From assembly GCF_012034245.1 (NCBI RefSeq), contig NZ_JAATEO010000005.1:124001-188000 (forward strand): 64,000 bases of DNA, in the 5' to 3' direction. A program made the position numbers and the translations under genes. How positions within the stretch are numbered: position 1 is the stretch's first letter; each line of letters starts with the position of its first letter. The DNA comes from Micromonospora thermarum (lineage in GTDB: Bacteria > Actinomycetota > Actinomycetes > Mycobacteriales > Micromonosporaceae). This document shows, piece by piece, positions 56,636 to 64,000 of this stretch. The notes beneath the pieces are model-generated. The model worked only from the letters and a program-made list of their open reading frames with translations. It was not told the origin of the DNA and searched no databases.

Positions 56636-57105
56636 TGCCGGTCCCCGCTCCGGGGCTCGTCGGCGTCCTCGGTCTCCTCGTCCGCCTCGTCGTCCAGCCG
56701 GTACGGCTGGGCCTCGCCCGCGTACTCGGCCTTGGCCGCGAGGCGCTGCACCTCGGCATCCGCGTGGCGGGCCTGGGCCAGCAGGTCGTCGATGTGCTTG
56801 ACCTGGTCCTGCACGTCGTCGAGGACGAAGGTCAGCGTCGGCGAGTGGCGGAGCCCGAGGGCCTTGCCCACCGTGCTGCGGAGCATGCCCTTGGCGCTCT
56901 CCAGCGCCGCCGCCGTGCCCGACTGGGCCGCCGCGTCACCGAGCACGGTGTAGAAGACCGTCGCGTCCCGCAGGTCGGCGGTGATCCGGGCGTCGGTGAT
57001 GGTGATCATGCCGAGCCGGGGGTCCTTGATCTGGCTGCGAACCACCGACGCGACCAGTTCACGCACCCGCTCCGCGTGCCGGCGTACCTTGGCCGGATCC
57101 GACAT
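56632..57105 (-). CDS. rbfA: Ribosome-binding factor A
   Basis: A 157-aa 30S maturation and cold-adaptation factor with a type II KH fold. Motifs: KVRRHAERVRELVASVVRSQ, IKDPRLGMITITDARITADL, DATVFYTVLGD and LGLRHSPTLTFVLDDV. The last 25 residues are acidic (DDEADEETEDADEP). ATG at 57105 with GGAGGTGGGGAG upstream. It sits between ylxP and the DHH phosphoesterase gene, the normal order of this operon. Confidence 0.95.
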   Translation of the reverse strand: MSDPAKVRRHAERVRELVASVVRSQIKDPRLGMITITDARITADLRDATVFYTVLGDAAAQSGTAAALESAKGMLRSTVGKALGLRHSPTLTFVLDDVQDQVKHIDDLLAQARHADAEVQRLAAKAEYAGEAQPYRLDDEADEETEDADEPRSGDRQ

Positions 57106-57272
57106 CTCCCCACCTCCACGGCGTCCCGCTCCCGGCCGCCGCCGGGGGACGCGGAACGTCACCCGGGCCGGCCGGCCAACACCTCGAACACTACCCGCGC
57201 CACCACCGCCGCCGTGCGCCGCCGGCGGTGGTACCGGACACCCGGTGTCGGACCGGCCCGAGGGCGTGTGTC

Positions 57273-57566
57273 CTAGTCGTCCTCGCCGTGCAGCCGCCGG
57301 CGCACCGACAGCAGCTCGACCTCCGGCCGGGTGGCCACCAGGCGCTCGCACGAATCCAGCACCTCGCGCACGTGGGCCGGCTCGGCGGCCACCACGGCCA
57401 CGCCGATCTGCGCGCGACCGTGCAGGTCGAGCGCACCCACCTCGGCAGCCGACACCTCGAAGCGGCGCAGCGCCGCCACGATCGGCCGTACGTAGGATCT
57501 CTTGGCCTTGAGCGACCGGGAGTCGCCCGGCAGCAGCAGGTCGAAGACCGCGGTTCCGGTGAACAT
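57273..57566 (-). CDS. YlxP-like DUF503 protein
   Basis: A 97-aa protein of the DUF503 family, found between infB and rbfA in many Gram-positive bacteria and thought to help ribosome assembly. Typical features: FTGTAVFDLLLPGDSRSLKA at the start, KRSYVRPIVAALRRFEVSAA, and LDLHGRAQIGVAVVAAEPAH. ATG at 57566. A long stem-loop lies between infB and this gene; 167 bp of GC-rich, hairpin-forming sequence separate it from rbfA. Confidence 0.88.
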   Translation of the reverse strand: MFTGTAVFDLLLPGDSRSLKAKRSYVRPIVAALRRFEVSAAEVGALDLHGRAQIGVAVVAAEPAHVREVLDSCERLVATRPEVELLSVRRRLHGEDD

Positions 57567-57593
57567 CGCCTCGGACGATACCCGGACACACCC

Positions 57594-57644
57594 ACACATG
57601 ATCAAGGGGTTTACGCCTTTCGGCGTAAACCCCTTGATCAGTGT
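57594..57644 (-). terminator. Perfect 19-bp stem-loop with GAAA tetraloop after infB
   Basis: TGATCAAGGGGTTTACGCC (57599-57617) pairs perfectly with GGCGTAAACCCCTTGATCA (57622-57640). On the minus-strand RNA the loop is GAAA, a stable GNRA tetraloop. Four more pairs (ACAC/GTGT) extend it past one bulged A. It begins 10 nt after the infB stop. There is no U-tract. It is clearly more AT-rich than its surroundings. Confidence 0.7.
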
Positions 57645-57653
57645 CTCAGCGGG

Positions 57654-60650
57654 TCAGGCGCGTGCCTTCTCCCGCATCTCGAAGGTCTCGATCACGTCGC
57701 CGACCTGGACGTTGTTGTAACCACCCAGGGTCAGACCGCACTCGAAGCCCTCGCGCACCTCGGTCGCGTCGTCCTTGAACCGCTTGAGCGAGCTGATGGT
57801 GAGGTTGTCCGCCACCACCGTGCCGTCGCGCAGGAGACGGGCCTTGGCGTTGCGCCGGATGAGGCCCGACCGGACGATGCACCCGGAGATGTTGCCGATC
57901 TTGGACGAGCGGAAGACCTCGCGGACCTCCGCGGTGCCGAGCTCGACCTCCTCGTACTCCGGCTTGAGCAGGCCCTTGAGCGCCGCCTCGATCTCCTCGA
58001 TGGCCTGGTAGATGACGGTGTAGTACCGGATCTCCACGCCCTCGCGGTCGGCAATCTCGCGGACCTTGTTGGCGGCCCGCACGTTGAAGCCGATGATCGT
58101 GACCGCCTCGGACGAGGCGCTCGCGAGCATGACGTCGCTCTCGGTGATCGCGCCGACACCCCGGTGGATGATCCTGAGCTGGACCTCCTCGGGGATGTCG
58201 AGGTTGAACAGCGCGTCCTCGAGCGCCTCCACCGAACCGGAGACGTCGCCCTTGAGCACCAGGTTGAGCGAGGTCTTCTCGCCCTCCTTGAGCTGCTCCA
58301 TGAGCGTCTCGAGGGTGGCCCGGCCCCGGGAGTTGGCGAATGCCGCCGCCCGCCGCCGTGCCTGCCGCTGCTCGGCGATCTGCCGCACCGTGCGGTCGTC
58401 CTCGGCCGCCAGGAACGTGTCGCCGGCCCCCGGCACCGCGGTCAGACCGAGCACCAGCACCGGACGTGCCGGACCGGCCTCGGCGACCTGGTTGCCGTTC
58501 TCGTCGAGCATCGCGCGAACGCGTCCGTGCGCCCCGCCGGCGACGATCGAGTCGCCCGCCCGCAGGGTGCCCTTCTGCACCAGCACCGTCGCCACCGCAC
58601 CGCGGCCCTTGTCCAGGTGCGCCTCGATCGCCACACCCTGCGCCGGCCCGTCGATCGGAGCGGTCAGCTCCAGCGACGCGTCGGCGGTCAGCAGGACGGC
58701 CTCGAGCAGGTCCTCGATGCCGATGCCCGGCTTGGCGGCCACGTTGACGAACATGGTGTCGCCGCCGTACTCCTCGGCGACCAGGCCGTACTCGGTCAGC
58801 TGCTGGCGGACCTTGTCCGGGTTGGCCTCCGGCTTGTCGACCTTGTTGACCGCGACCACGATCGGCACGTCGGCCGCCTTGGCGTGGTTCAACGCCTCGA
58901 TGGTCTGCGGCATGACGCCGTCGTCGGCCGCGACCACCAGGATCACGATGTCCGTGACCTGGGCACCACGGGCACGCATGGCGGTGAACGCCTCGTGACC
59001 CGGGGTGTCGATGAAGGTGATCGCCCGATCCTCGCCCTCGTGCGGGACGTGGACCTGGTACGCGCCGATGTGCTGGGTGATGCCACCCGCCTCACCGGCC
59101 ACGACGTTCGCCTTCCGGATCGCGTCGAGCAGCTTGGTCTTACCGTGGTCGACGTGACCCATGACGGTCACCACCGGCGGACGGCTGACCAGGCGGTCCT
59201 CCGCCACCTCGGCGTCGAGGTCGATGTTGAACTGCGCGAGCAGCTCACGGTCCTCGTCCTCCGGGCTGACGATCTGCACGTTGAAGCCGAGGTGCTCACC
59301 CAGCAGCAGCAGGGTGTCGTCGGAGCACGACTGGGTCGCCGTCACCATCTCGCCCAGGTTGAACATCTCCTGGACCAGCGAACCGGGGTTGGCGTTGATC
59401 TTGTCGGCGAAGTCCGACAGCGAGGCGCCACGGGACAGCCGGACGACCTGACCCTGACCGCGGGGAGCACCCGAGGACATGGTCGGGGCCGACAGGTTGT
59501 CGAACTCCTGTCTGCGCTGCTTCTTGGACTTGCGACCGCGGGTCGGCTTGCCACCCGGGCGCCCGAAGGCACCCGCGGCGCCACCGCCGCGACCACGACC
59601 GCCACCACCCGGACGACCGGCACCACCGGCCGGAGCGCCCGGACGGAAACCGCCGCCGGCACCACCGCCGCCACCACCGGGACCGCCGCGGTAGCCACCG
59701 CCACCGCCGGCGCCACCACCGGGACCGCCGCGGTAGCCACCGCCACCGCCGGCGCCACCACCGGGACCGCCGCGGAAGCCGCCACCGCCGCCGGGACGAC
59801 CGGCGCCGCCGCCGGGACGACCGGCACCGGGGCCGCCGGGGCGACCCGGACGCTGGCTCGGCATGGAAGCCGGGCTCGGCCGCGGCGGCATGGAAGCCGG
59901 GCTGGGCCGCGGCGGCATCGACGCCGGGCTCGGGCGGGGACCGCCCGCACCGGCGGCCGGCGGCCGCTGCTGCTGCCCGCCCTGGATGCCGAACGGGTTG
60001 TTACCGGCGCCACGCGCCGGCGGACGGCCACCAGGCCGACCACCCGGGCCCGGGGTGGGCCCACCGGGACGACCGGCGGCCGGGGCCCCCGGCCGGGGCG
60101 GCATGGCACCCGGACCCGGACGCGGGCCGGGGCGCGGGCCACCCTCCGTCGGCGGTTCCCGACGGACGTTCTCCCGCTGCTGCTGCCGGGCAGCCTGCGC
60201 GGCCTTGACCGCGGCCTCCTGCTCGGCCTTCAGTGCGGCGGCACGCGCCTCGGCGGCCGCCACCTCGATGTCGTGGGCGCTCGCCGGCTTCGCGACCGGT
60301 GCCGCAGGCTGCGGCGGGCCCGGAACCGGTCCCTTGGGCTTCGGCCCAGGGGTCGGCGCACCCGGCCGCCGGGGCGGCATCGGCTTGGCCGAGACGCGGG
60401 GCGCACCCGGGGCCGGCGACGGGGTCGGGGTCGACGGCGGAGCCGACGGAGCGGCCGCCTGCGGGGCGGCCGGCGCCGGGGCACCGCCGTTGTTGACGAA
60501 TGCGCCACGCAGCCGTCGGGCGACGGGCGCCTCGACGGTGCTGGACGCGGACTTGACGAACTCGCCCATCTCCTTGAGCTTGGCGAGAACGGTCTTGCTT
60601 TCGACCCCGAGCTCTTTTGCAAGCTCGTGTACGCGGGCCTTTCCTGCCAC
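57654..60650 (-). CDS. infB: Translation initiation factor IF-2
   Basis: A 998-aa GTPase that brings fMet-tRNA to the 30S subunit. The IF2_N helix bundle is first ([20 protein letters not shown]). A 400-residue Pro/Gly/Arg-rich region with internal repeats follows, typical of actinomycete IF-2. The G domain begins [20 protein letters not shown] (G1, about 495), with [15 protein letters not shown] (G3) and NKVDKPEAN (G4). Domains II-IV follow to [20 protein letters not shown]. The GTG at 60650 ([12 protein letters not shown]) has GAGGAG upstream and was preferred to a start 12 nt earlier. Followed by a long hairpin, then ylxP. Confidence 0.96.
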   Translation of the reverse strand: MAGKARVHELAKELGVESKTVLAKLKEMGEFVKSASSTVEAPVARRLRGAFVNNGGAPAPAAPQAAAPSAPPSTPTPSPAPGAPRVSAKPMPPRRPGAPTPGPKPKGPVPGPPQPAAPVAKPASAHDIEVAAAEARAAALKAEQEAAVKAAQAARQQQRENVRREPPTEGGPRPGPRPGPGAMPPRPGAPAAGRPGGPTPGPGGRPGGRPPARGAGNNPFGIQGGQQQRPPAAGAGGPRPSPASMPPRPSPASMPPRPSPASMPSQRPGRPGGPGAGRPGGGAGRPGGGGGFRGGPGGGAGGGGGYRGGPGGGAGGGGGYRGGPGGGGGGAGGGFRPGAPAGGAGRPGGGGRGRGGGAAGAFGRPGGKPTRGRKSKKQRRQEFDNLSAPTMSSGAPRGQGQVVRLSRGASLSDFADKINANPGSLVQEMFNLGEMVTATQSCSDDTLLLLGEHLGFNVQIVSPEDEDRELLAQFNIDLDAEVAEDRLVSRPPVVTVMGHVDHGKTKLLDAIRKANVVAGEAGGITQHIGAYQVHVPHEGEDRAITFIDTPGHEAFTAMRARGAQVTDIVILVVAADDGVMPQTIEALNHAKAADVPIVVAVNKVDKPEANPDKVRQQLTEYGLVAEEYGGDTMFVNVAAKPGIGIEDLLEAVLLTADASLELTAPIDGPAQGVAIEAHLDKGRGAVATVLVQKGTLRAGDSIVAGGAHGRVRAMLDENGNQVAEAGPARPVLVLGLTAVPGAGDTFLAAEDDRTVRQIAEQRQARRRAAAFANSRGRATLETLMEQLKEGEKTSLNLVLKGDVSGSVEALEDALFNLDIPEEVQLRIIHRGVGAITESDVMLASASSEAVTIIGFNVRAANKVREIADREGVEIRYYTVIYQAIEEIEAALKGLLKPEYEEVELGTAEVREVFRSSKIGNISGCIVRSGLIRRNAKARLLRDGTVVADNLTISSLKRFKDDATEVREGFECGLTLGGYNNVQVGDVIETFEMREKARA
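59682..59935. repeat. Coding tandem repeats in the IF-2 linker
   Basis: Two repeat series lie within infB: a 42-bp unit (14 residues, [14 protein letters not shown], 59682 to about 59775) in two full copies plus a variant, and a 30-bp unit (10 residues, [10 protein letters not shown], about 59862-59935) in three. They encode the flexible linker and are liable to slip in copy number. Confidence 0.7.
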
Positions 60651-60765
60651 TGCACTCCTCACTCCGAGGTCGTGCGGGCAGCACCCGCAGCGACCTCACT
60701 CGTGCACTTGAAGCCTGGTCATTTCAGGGACTTCATCGTGTGCTCATGTCGGTCGTCCTACCTTG

Positions 60766-61077
60766 CTAGCGACCCGCGCCCGGTCGGGTTTGACCGGACG
60801 TCGTGGTTGGCGCATCGAGATGCGCCGCGAGCTCACCGGGGTCGAGGACCCCGGTGACGCGCAGCGCCCGCCCGAAGGCGCGACGCCGCACCGCCTGCGC
60901 GAAGCAGGCCGGATCCGGGTGCACGTGTGCCCCCCGACCCGGCAGCCTGCGGGCCGGATCGGGCCGGAGGCTGTGTCCAGCCTCGTCACCGATCGCGACG
61001 ATCCGCAGCAGATCACTGGCCGGCGCACGGCGCCGGCAACCCACACAGGTGCGCTCGGGCTGCGCGCGTCGTGCCAC
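60766..61077 (-). CDS. YlxR-family (DUF448) RNA-binding protein
   Basis: A 103-aa basic protein of the YlxR family, always found between nusA and infB; members bind nucleic acid, and some modulate transcription or RNase P. The signature ERTCVGCRRRAPASDLLRIV (about 8-27) and PGRGAHVHPDPACFAQAVRR (about 47-66) are clear. GTG start at 61077, 16 bp after the nusA stop, so in the same transcript. The 115-bp gap to infB is ordinary. Confidence 0.9.
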   Translation of the reverse strand: MARRAQPERTCVGCRRRAPASDLLRIVAIGDEAGHSLRPDPARRLPGRGAHVHPDPACFAQAVRRRAFGRALRVTGVLDPGELAAHLDAPTTTSGQTRPGAGR

Positions 61078-61093
61078 CGGGGAAAGTCTACCC

Positions 61094-62137
61094 CTAGCTC
61101 CCGGAGATCGCGCCGCCCGGCTCCGGGACCTGATCGACTCCCCCGCGCCCGGCCGGGCCGGTCTGCTCGGCGTCGGATCGAATGTCGATCCGCCAACCGG
61201 TCAACCGGGCCGCAAGTCGGGCATTCTGCCCCTCACGGCCGATGGCGAGCGACAACTGGAAGTCCGGCACGGTCACCCGGGCCGTACGGGTGGCCAGGTC
61301 GACCACGTCCACCCGCAGCGCCTTGGCCGGCGACAACGCGTTGCCGACGAAGGTCGCCGGGTCGTCCGACCAGTCGATGATGTCGATCTTCTCACCGTGC
61401 AGTTCGCTCATGACGGCCCGCACCCGCTGCCCCATCGGCCCGATGCACGCCCCCTTGGCGTTCACGCCGGGCGCGGTGGAGCGGACGGCGATCTTCGTAC
61501 GGTGACCTGCCTCACGCGCGATGGCGCTGATCTCGACCGTCCCGTCGGCGATCTCCGGCACCTCCAGGGCGAAGAGCTTCTTCACCAGCGCCGGGTGCGA
61601 TCGGGACAACGTGATCTGGGGACCGCGCATTCCCTTGGCCACGTGCACCACGACGCAGCGGATCCGCTCGCCGTGCACGTACCGCTCGCCGGGCACCTGC
61701 TCCGACTGGGGCAGGACGCCCTCCAGCTTGCCCAGGTCGACGGTGACGATGCCCTTCTCGGCGCGCGCCTCGTGCGCCTGGACCACACCGGTGACCAGGT
61801 CGCCGTCGCGGCCCACGTACTCGCCGAAGTGGGCCTCGTCGGTGGCCTCCCGCAGCCGCTGGAGGATCACCTGCTTGGCCGTCATGGCCGCGATCCGGCC
61901 GAAGTCGTGCGGGGTGTCGTCCCACTCCCGCACCACGCTGCCCTCGGAGTCCACCTCCTGCGCGTACACCAGGGCCGCGCCGGTCTTGCGGTCGATCTCC
62001 ACCCGAGCGTGCGGCTCCGCACCCTCGGTGTGCCGGTACGCGGTCAGCAGCGCGGTCTCGATCGCCGCGAGGATCGTGTCGAACGGGATCTCCCGCTCGC
62101 GCTCCAGTGCGCGCAGCGCCGCGAGGTCGATGTTCAC
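61094..62137 (-). CDS. nusA: Transcription termination/antitermination factor NusA
   Basis: A 347-aa RNA-polymerase-binding factor controlling pausing, termination and rRNA antitermination. N-terminal domain ([20 protein letters not shown], then IEVETALL-type helix [13 protein letters not shown]), S1 domain ([20 protein letters not shown]), and two KH domains ([40 protein letters not shown]). It has no acidic repeats after KH2, as in other actinobacteria. The GTG at 62137 overlaps the rimP stop (GTGA). Confidence 0.95.
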   Translation of the reverse strand: MNIDLAALRALEREREIPFDTILAAIETALLTAYRHTEGAEPHARVEIDRKTGAALVYAQEVDSEGSVVREWDDTPHDFGRIAAMTAKQVILQRLREATDEAHFGEYVGRDGDLVTGVVQAHEARAEKGIVTVDLGKLEGVLPQSEQVPGERYVHGERIRCVVVHVAKGMRGPQITLSRSHPALVKKLFALEVPEIADGTVEISAIAREAGHRTKIAVRSTAPGVNAKGACIGPMGQRVRAVMSELHGEKIDIIDWSDDPATFVGNALSPAKALRVDVVDLATRTARVTVPDFQLSLAIGREGQNARLAARLTGWRIDIRSDAEQTGPAGRGGVDQVPEPGGAISGS

Positions 62138-62793
62138 CTCTCCTCGTCCTCCACATCGTCGTCGTCGAAGTCGTCGGTGTCACCGAACTCGTCGGCCTCG
62201 TCCACCTCGTCGAGGCGCGTGAACTCGACCTGCACCCGCCCGGGGCCCAGGTCGGCGTACGTCCATTCCGCGCGGCCGGCGTCGGTCTCCAGGACCACCC
62301 GCTCGTCGTCGGCCTCGACCACCCGCCCGGTGACCTGGCGGTCGCCGGCGCCCTCGCCGCCGCGCACGGTCACCTTGACGAGCCGGCCGGTGTTGCGCCG
62401 CCAGTGCCGGGGAAGGGTCAGCGGCCGGTCCACGCCGGGCGAGCTGACCTCCAGCTGGTACTCCCCGGCCACGATGTCCCCGCCCGCCTCCTCGGCGGCG
62501 TCGAGGGCGGCGGAGACGGCCCGCGAGACGTCCGCGACGGCGTCCAGGTTGATCCCGCCGTCGGCGTCCACGATCACCCGCACCACGTGCCGCCGGCCGG
62601 CCCGGGACACCGACAGGTCCTCCAGGTCGTACCCGGTGTCGGTGACGACCGGCTCGATGACCTCGCGCAGGCGGGCGCGCCGCGCGGCGAGGTCGCCGCC
62701 GCGGGCGGCGCCGTCGGTGCCCCGCGGGCCGGCCGCGCGCCGCGGTCGCCCCGTCGGCCCCGTCGGCCGGGTGGCACGGCCACGCTGGGTCAT
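62134..62793 (-). CDS. rimP: Ribosome maturation factor RimP
   Basis: A 219-aa 30S assembly factor. After a basic, low-complexity N-terminus of about 38 residues comes the RimP core: [40 protein letters not shown], and [20 protein letters not shown] (about 115-134). The C-terminus is an acidic tail ([20 protein letters not shown]). ATG at 62793. It is the first gene of the rimP-nusA-ylxR-infB run and overlaps nusA by 4 nt. Confidence 0.93.
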   Translation of the reverse strand: MTQRGRATRPTGPTGRPRRAAGPRGTDGAARGGDLAARRARLREVIEPVVTDTGYDLEDLSVSRAGRRHVVRVIVDADGGINLDAVADVSRAVSAALDAAEEAGGDIVAGEYQLEVSSPGVDRPLTLPRHWRRNTGRLVKVTVRGGEGAGDRQVTGRVVEADDERVVLETDAGRAEWTYADLGPGRVQVEFTRLDEVDEADEFGDTDDFDDDDVEDEER

Positions 62794-62947
62794 CTGGCGC
62801 CCCTTCTGCTGGTCGCGGCGCCCGGTCCGGTCGCCACGACGGTACGCCACCGGGGCGGACGCACCGGTGGTTGCGCAGAGCGTAACGCGCCGTCCGCCCG
62901 CCGGCCCGGCCGGCGCACCGAGGCCAATGACCACGCCGCCGGCGAGG

Positions 62948-63475
62948 ATGGTGTTGACTTGGCCGGTGGCGACGGGCAGAACGACAGAGCGCGACGGGAC
63001 AACCGGGCATTCCCGGCGAAACGTGATCCGGGCGGGTGCCCTCCTGGCGCTCGGCAGTGCCCTGGCACCGCTCACCGGCTGTGATCCATTCGACCGCGAC
63101 GGTGAGCCGGCCCCGGGGCCCGACCCGCTCGCGCCGCTGGTCGACGAGGCGCTCGCGCTCGCCGCGGCGTACCGGGAGGCGGCCGCCGCCCACCCCACGC
63201 TGGCCGAGCGGCTGACGCCGATCGCCGAGGCGCACGCCACCCACGCGGCGGAACTTGCCCGGGTCGCCCGGATGACCCTGCCGTCGGCCACCGCCACCGG
63301 GGCACCCGCCGAGCCGACCAGCGACCCCGACGCCGCACTCGCCACGCTGCGCGAGCGCGAGAAGACGGCCCGTGAGGCGGCGACCCGCGCCTGCGCGGAG
63401 GCACCGGCCGACCGGGCCGCGCTGCTCGCGTCCGTCACCGCCGCCCGCGCCGCGCATCTGGAGGCACTCCGGTGA
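62948..63475 (+). CDS. Putative lipoprotein upstream of a ferritin-like protein
   Basis: A protein of about 175 aa. The segment [20 protein letters not shown] then TGC is a lipoprotein (possibly Tat-type, RRN) signal with the lipobox LTGC. The mature part is an Ala-rich helical bundle ([40 protein letters not shown]) that resembles the ferritin-like fold of its neighbour. The exact start is uncertain; ATG at 62948 is the first in frame but has a poor ribosome site. The stop overlaps the next gene by 4 nt. It is divergent from rimP, as in mycobacteria. Confidence 0.65.
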   Translation: MVLTWPVATGRTTERDGTTGHSRRNVIRAGALLALGSALAPLTGCDPFDRDGEPAPGPDPLAPLVDEALALAAAYREAAAAHPTLAERLTPIAEAHATHAAELARVARMTLPSATATGAPAEPTSDPDAALATLREREKTAREAATRACAEAPADRAALLASVTAARAAHLEALR

Positions 63476-63921
63476 CCACACCGACCCCCACCGCCGGCCC
63501 CGCCGCCGCGCTCGGCGCCGCGCTCACCGCCGAGTACGCCGCCATCTGGGCCTACGGCCCGATCGGGGTACGCCTCACCGGCGCCGCCCGGAAGGCGGCC
63601 CGCGACGCCGAGGCGGCGCACCGCCGACGCCGCGACGACCTCGTGCTCCACCTCAGCACCGCCGGCGGCGCCGTCCCCGCCGACCGGGCTGGTTACGCCC
63701 TGCCCTTCCCGGTGACCGACGCGGCGAATGCACTGCGACTCGCCGTCGAGGTGGAGGAACGGACGGGGGCGTTCTGGCGGGCGGCGGTGGCCGCCACCAC
63801 GGGCACCGACCGGGAACGCGCGCTCGCCGCGCTGGTCGACTGCGCCGTCCGGGCCACCCGGTGGCGCCGGACGGCCGGGATCACGCCGCTGACGGTGCCG
63901 TTTCCGGGCCGGCCCGCCTGA
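63472..63921 (+). CDS. DUF4439 ferritin-like domain protein
   Basis: A 149-aa four-helix protein of the DUF4439 ferritin-like family. [20 protein letters not shown] (about 19-38) and [20 protein letters not shown] carry Glu and His residues placed as in ferritin-like helices, but iron binding is not proven in the family. The GTG at 63472 overlaps the upstream lipoprotein stop (GTGA), so both are made from one message. The pairing next to rimP is conserved in actinobacteria. Confidence 0.8.
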   Translation: MTTPTPTAGPAAALGAALTAEYAAIWAYGPIGVRLTGAARKAARDAEAAHRRRRDDLVLHLSTAGGAVPADRAGYALPFPVTDAANALRLAVEVEERTGAFWRAAVAATTGTDRERALAALVDCAVRATRWRRTAGITPLTVPFPGRPA

Positions 63922-63983
63922 CGGACCGCCCGGAATCCGGCAGCGACCGCGGCGGCCCGGCCGGCGCTCCGGTTGCCGGCGAC

Positions 63984-63994
63984 ATACCAGGTAT
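63984..63994. promoter_or_regulatory. Short palindrome at the right edge
   Basis: ATACC-A-GGTAT is a perfect 5-bp dyad in a locally AT-rich patch at the end of the window. It may be part of a promoter or operator of a gene beyond the edge. Confidence 0.25.
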
Positions 63995-64000
63995 GCATAC

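Noticed and set aside
59682-59935. CRISPR-like array in infB
   Set aside because: The repeats are in frame, contiguous without spacers, and encode low-complexity protein.

Overview
This is high-GC DNA from an actinomycete, most likely a Micromonosporaceae member such as Micromonospora. That placement rests on the gene content and order, the codon use and the many GTG starts, not on a database search. Two thirds of the window, mostly on the minus strand, is a conserved actinobacterial core: rimP-nusA-ylxR-infB-ylxP-rbfA-DHH phosphoesterase-(small membrane genes)-MATE-truB-ribF-rpsO-pnp-M16 protease-dapB, then thyX-dapA-rnj, ftsK, and rimO-pgsA-cinA-clgR-pspA-pspM. Many of these genes overlap by 4 nt (GTGA or ATGA), which suggests translational coupling. 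No rRNA, tRNA, CRISPR array or prophage was seen.

Left flank (1-13,453): a partial gene, the helicase lhr, a lipoprotein, a SAM hydrolase preceded by a possible 23-aa ORF, a secreted orphan, a Nei-type DNA glycosylase, an 835-bp non-coding stretch with degenerate repeats, and a 1223-aa protein. The last has a multicopper-oxidase fold signature but has lost nearly all copper ligands, and carries three fibronectin-III domains. From 13,454 to 20,605 lie the Psp envelope-stress genes, cinA, pgsA, rimO, an ornithine cyclodeaminase-like gene, an SMR transporter and a small membrane protein.

20,774-24,712 is ftsK, interrupted exactly in its Walker A motif (GATGAGK|S) by a 495-aa intein. It has no Cys1/Ser1; it starts with Ala and carries the Trp/Cys/Thr signature of class 3 inteins plus a LAGLIDADG endonuclease. 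This is the most distinctive element of the window. Between ftsK and rnj are a coupled pair of YbjN-like genes, a wrecked TnpB gene (frameshift plus loss of the central RuvC region) and a streptogrisin-like protease.

33,020-45,015 is an accessory block between thyX and dapB: a DUF2752 protein coupled to a YcaQ/AlkX-type glycosylase, a GT87 mannosyltransferase, two GNAT acetyltransferases, an ECF sigma factor with a SnoaL-like tail, and a sugar-uptake unit (lacI, binding protein, two permeases, no ATPase). The uptake unit faces a glycogen-debranching-like enzyme across a 14-bp perfect dyad that is probably the LacI operator. The right end returns to core translation and transcription genes and finishes with a lipoprotein/ferritin-like pair.

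Strong stem-loops separate several transcription units. The rpsO leader folds into three hairpins and is a candidate S15 autoregulatory element.
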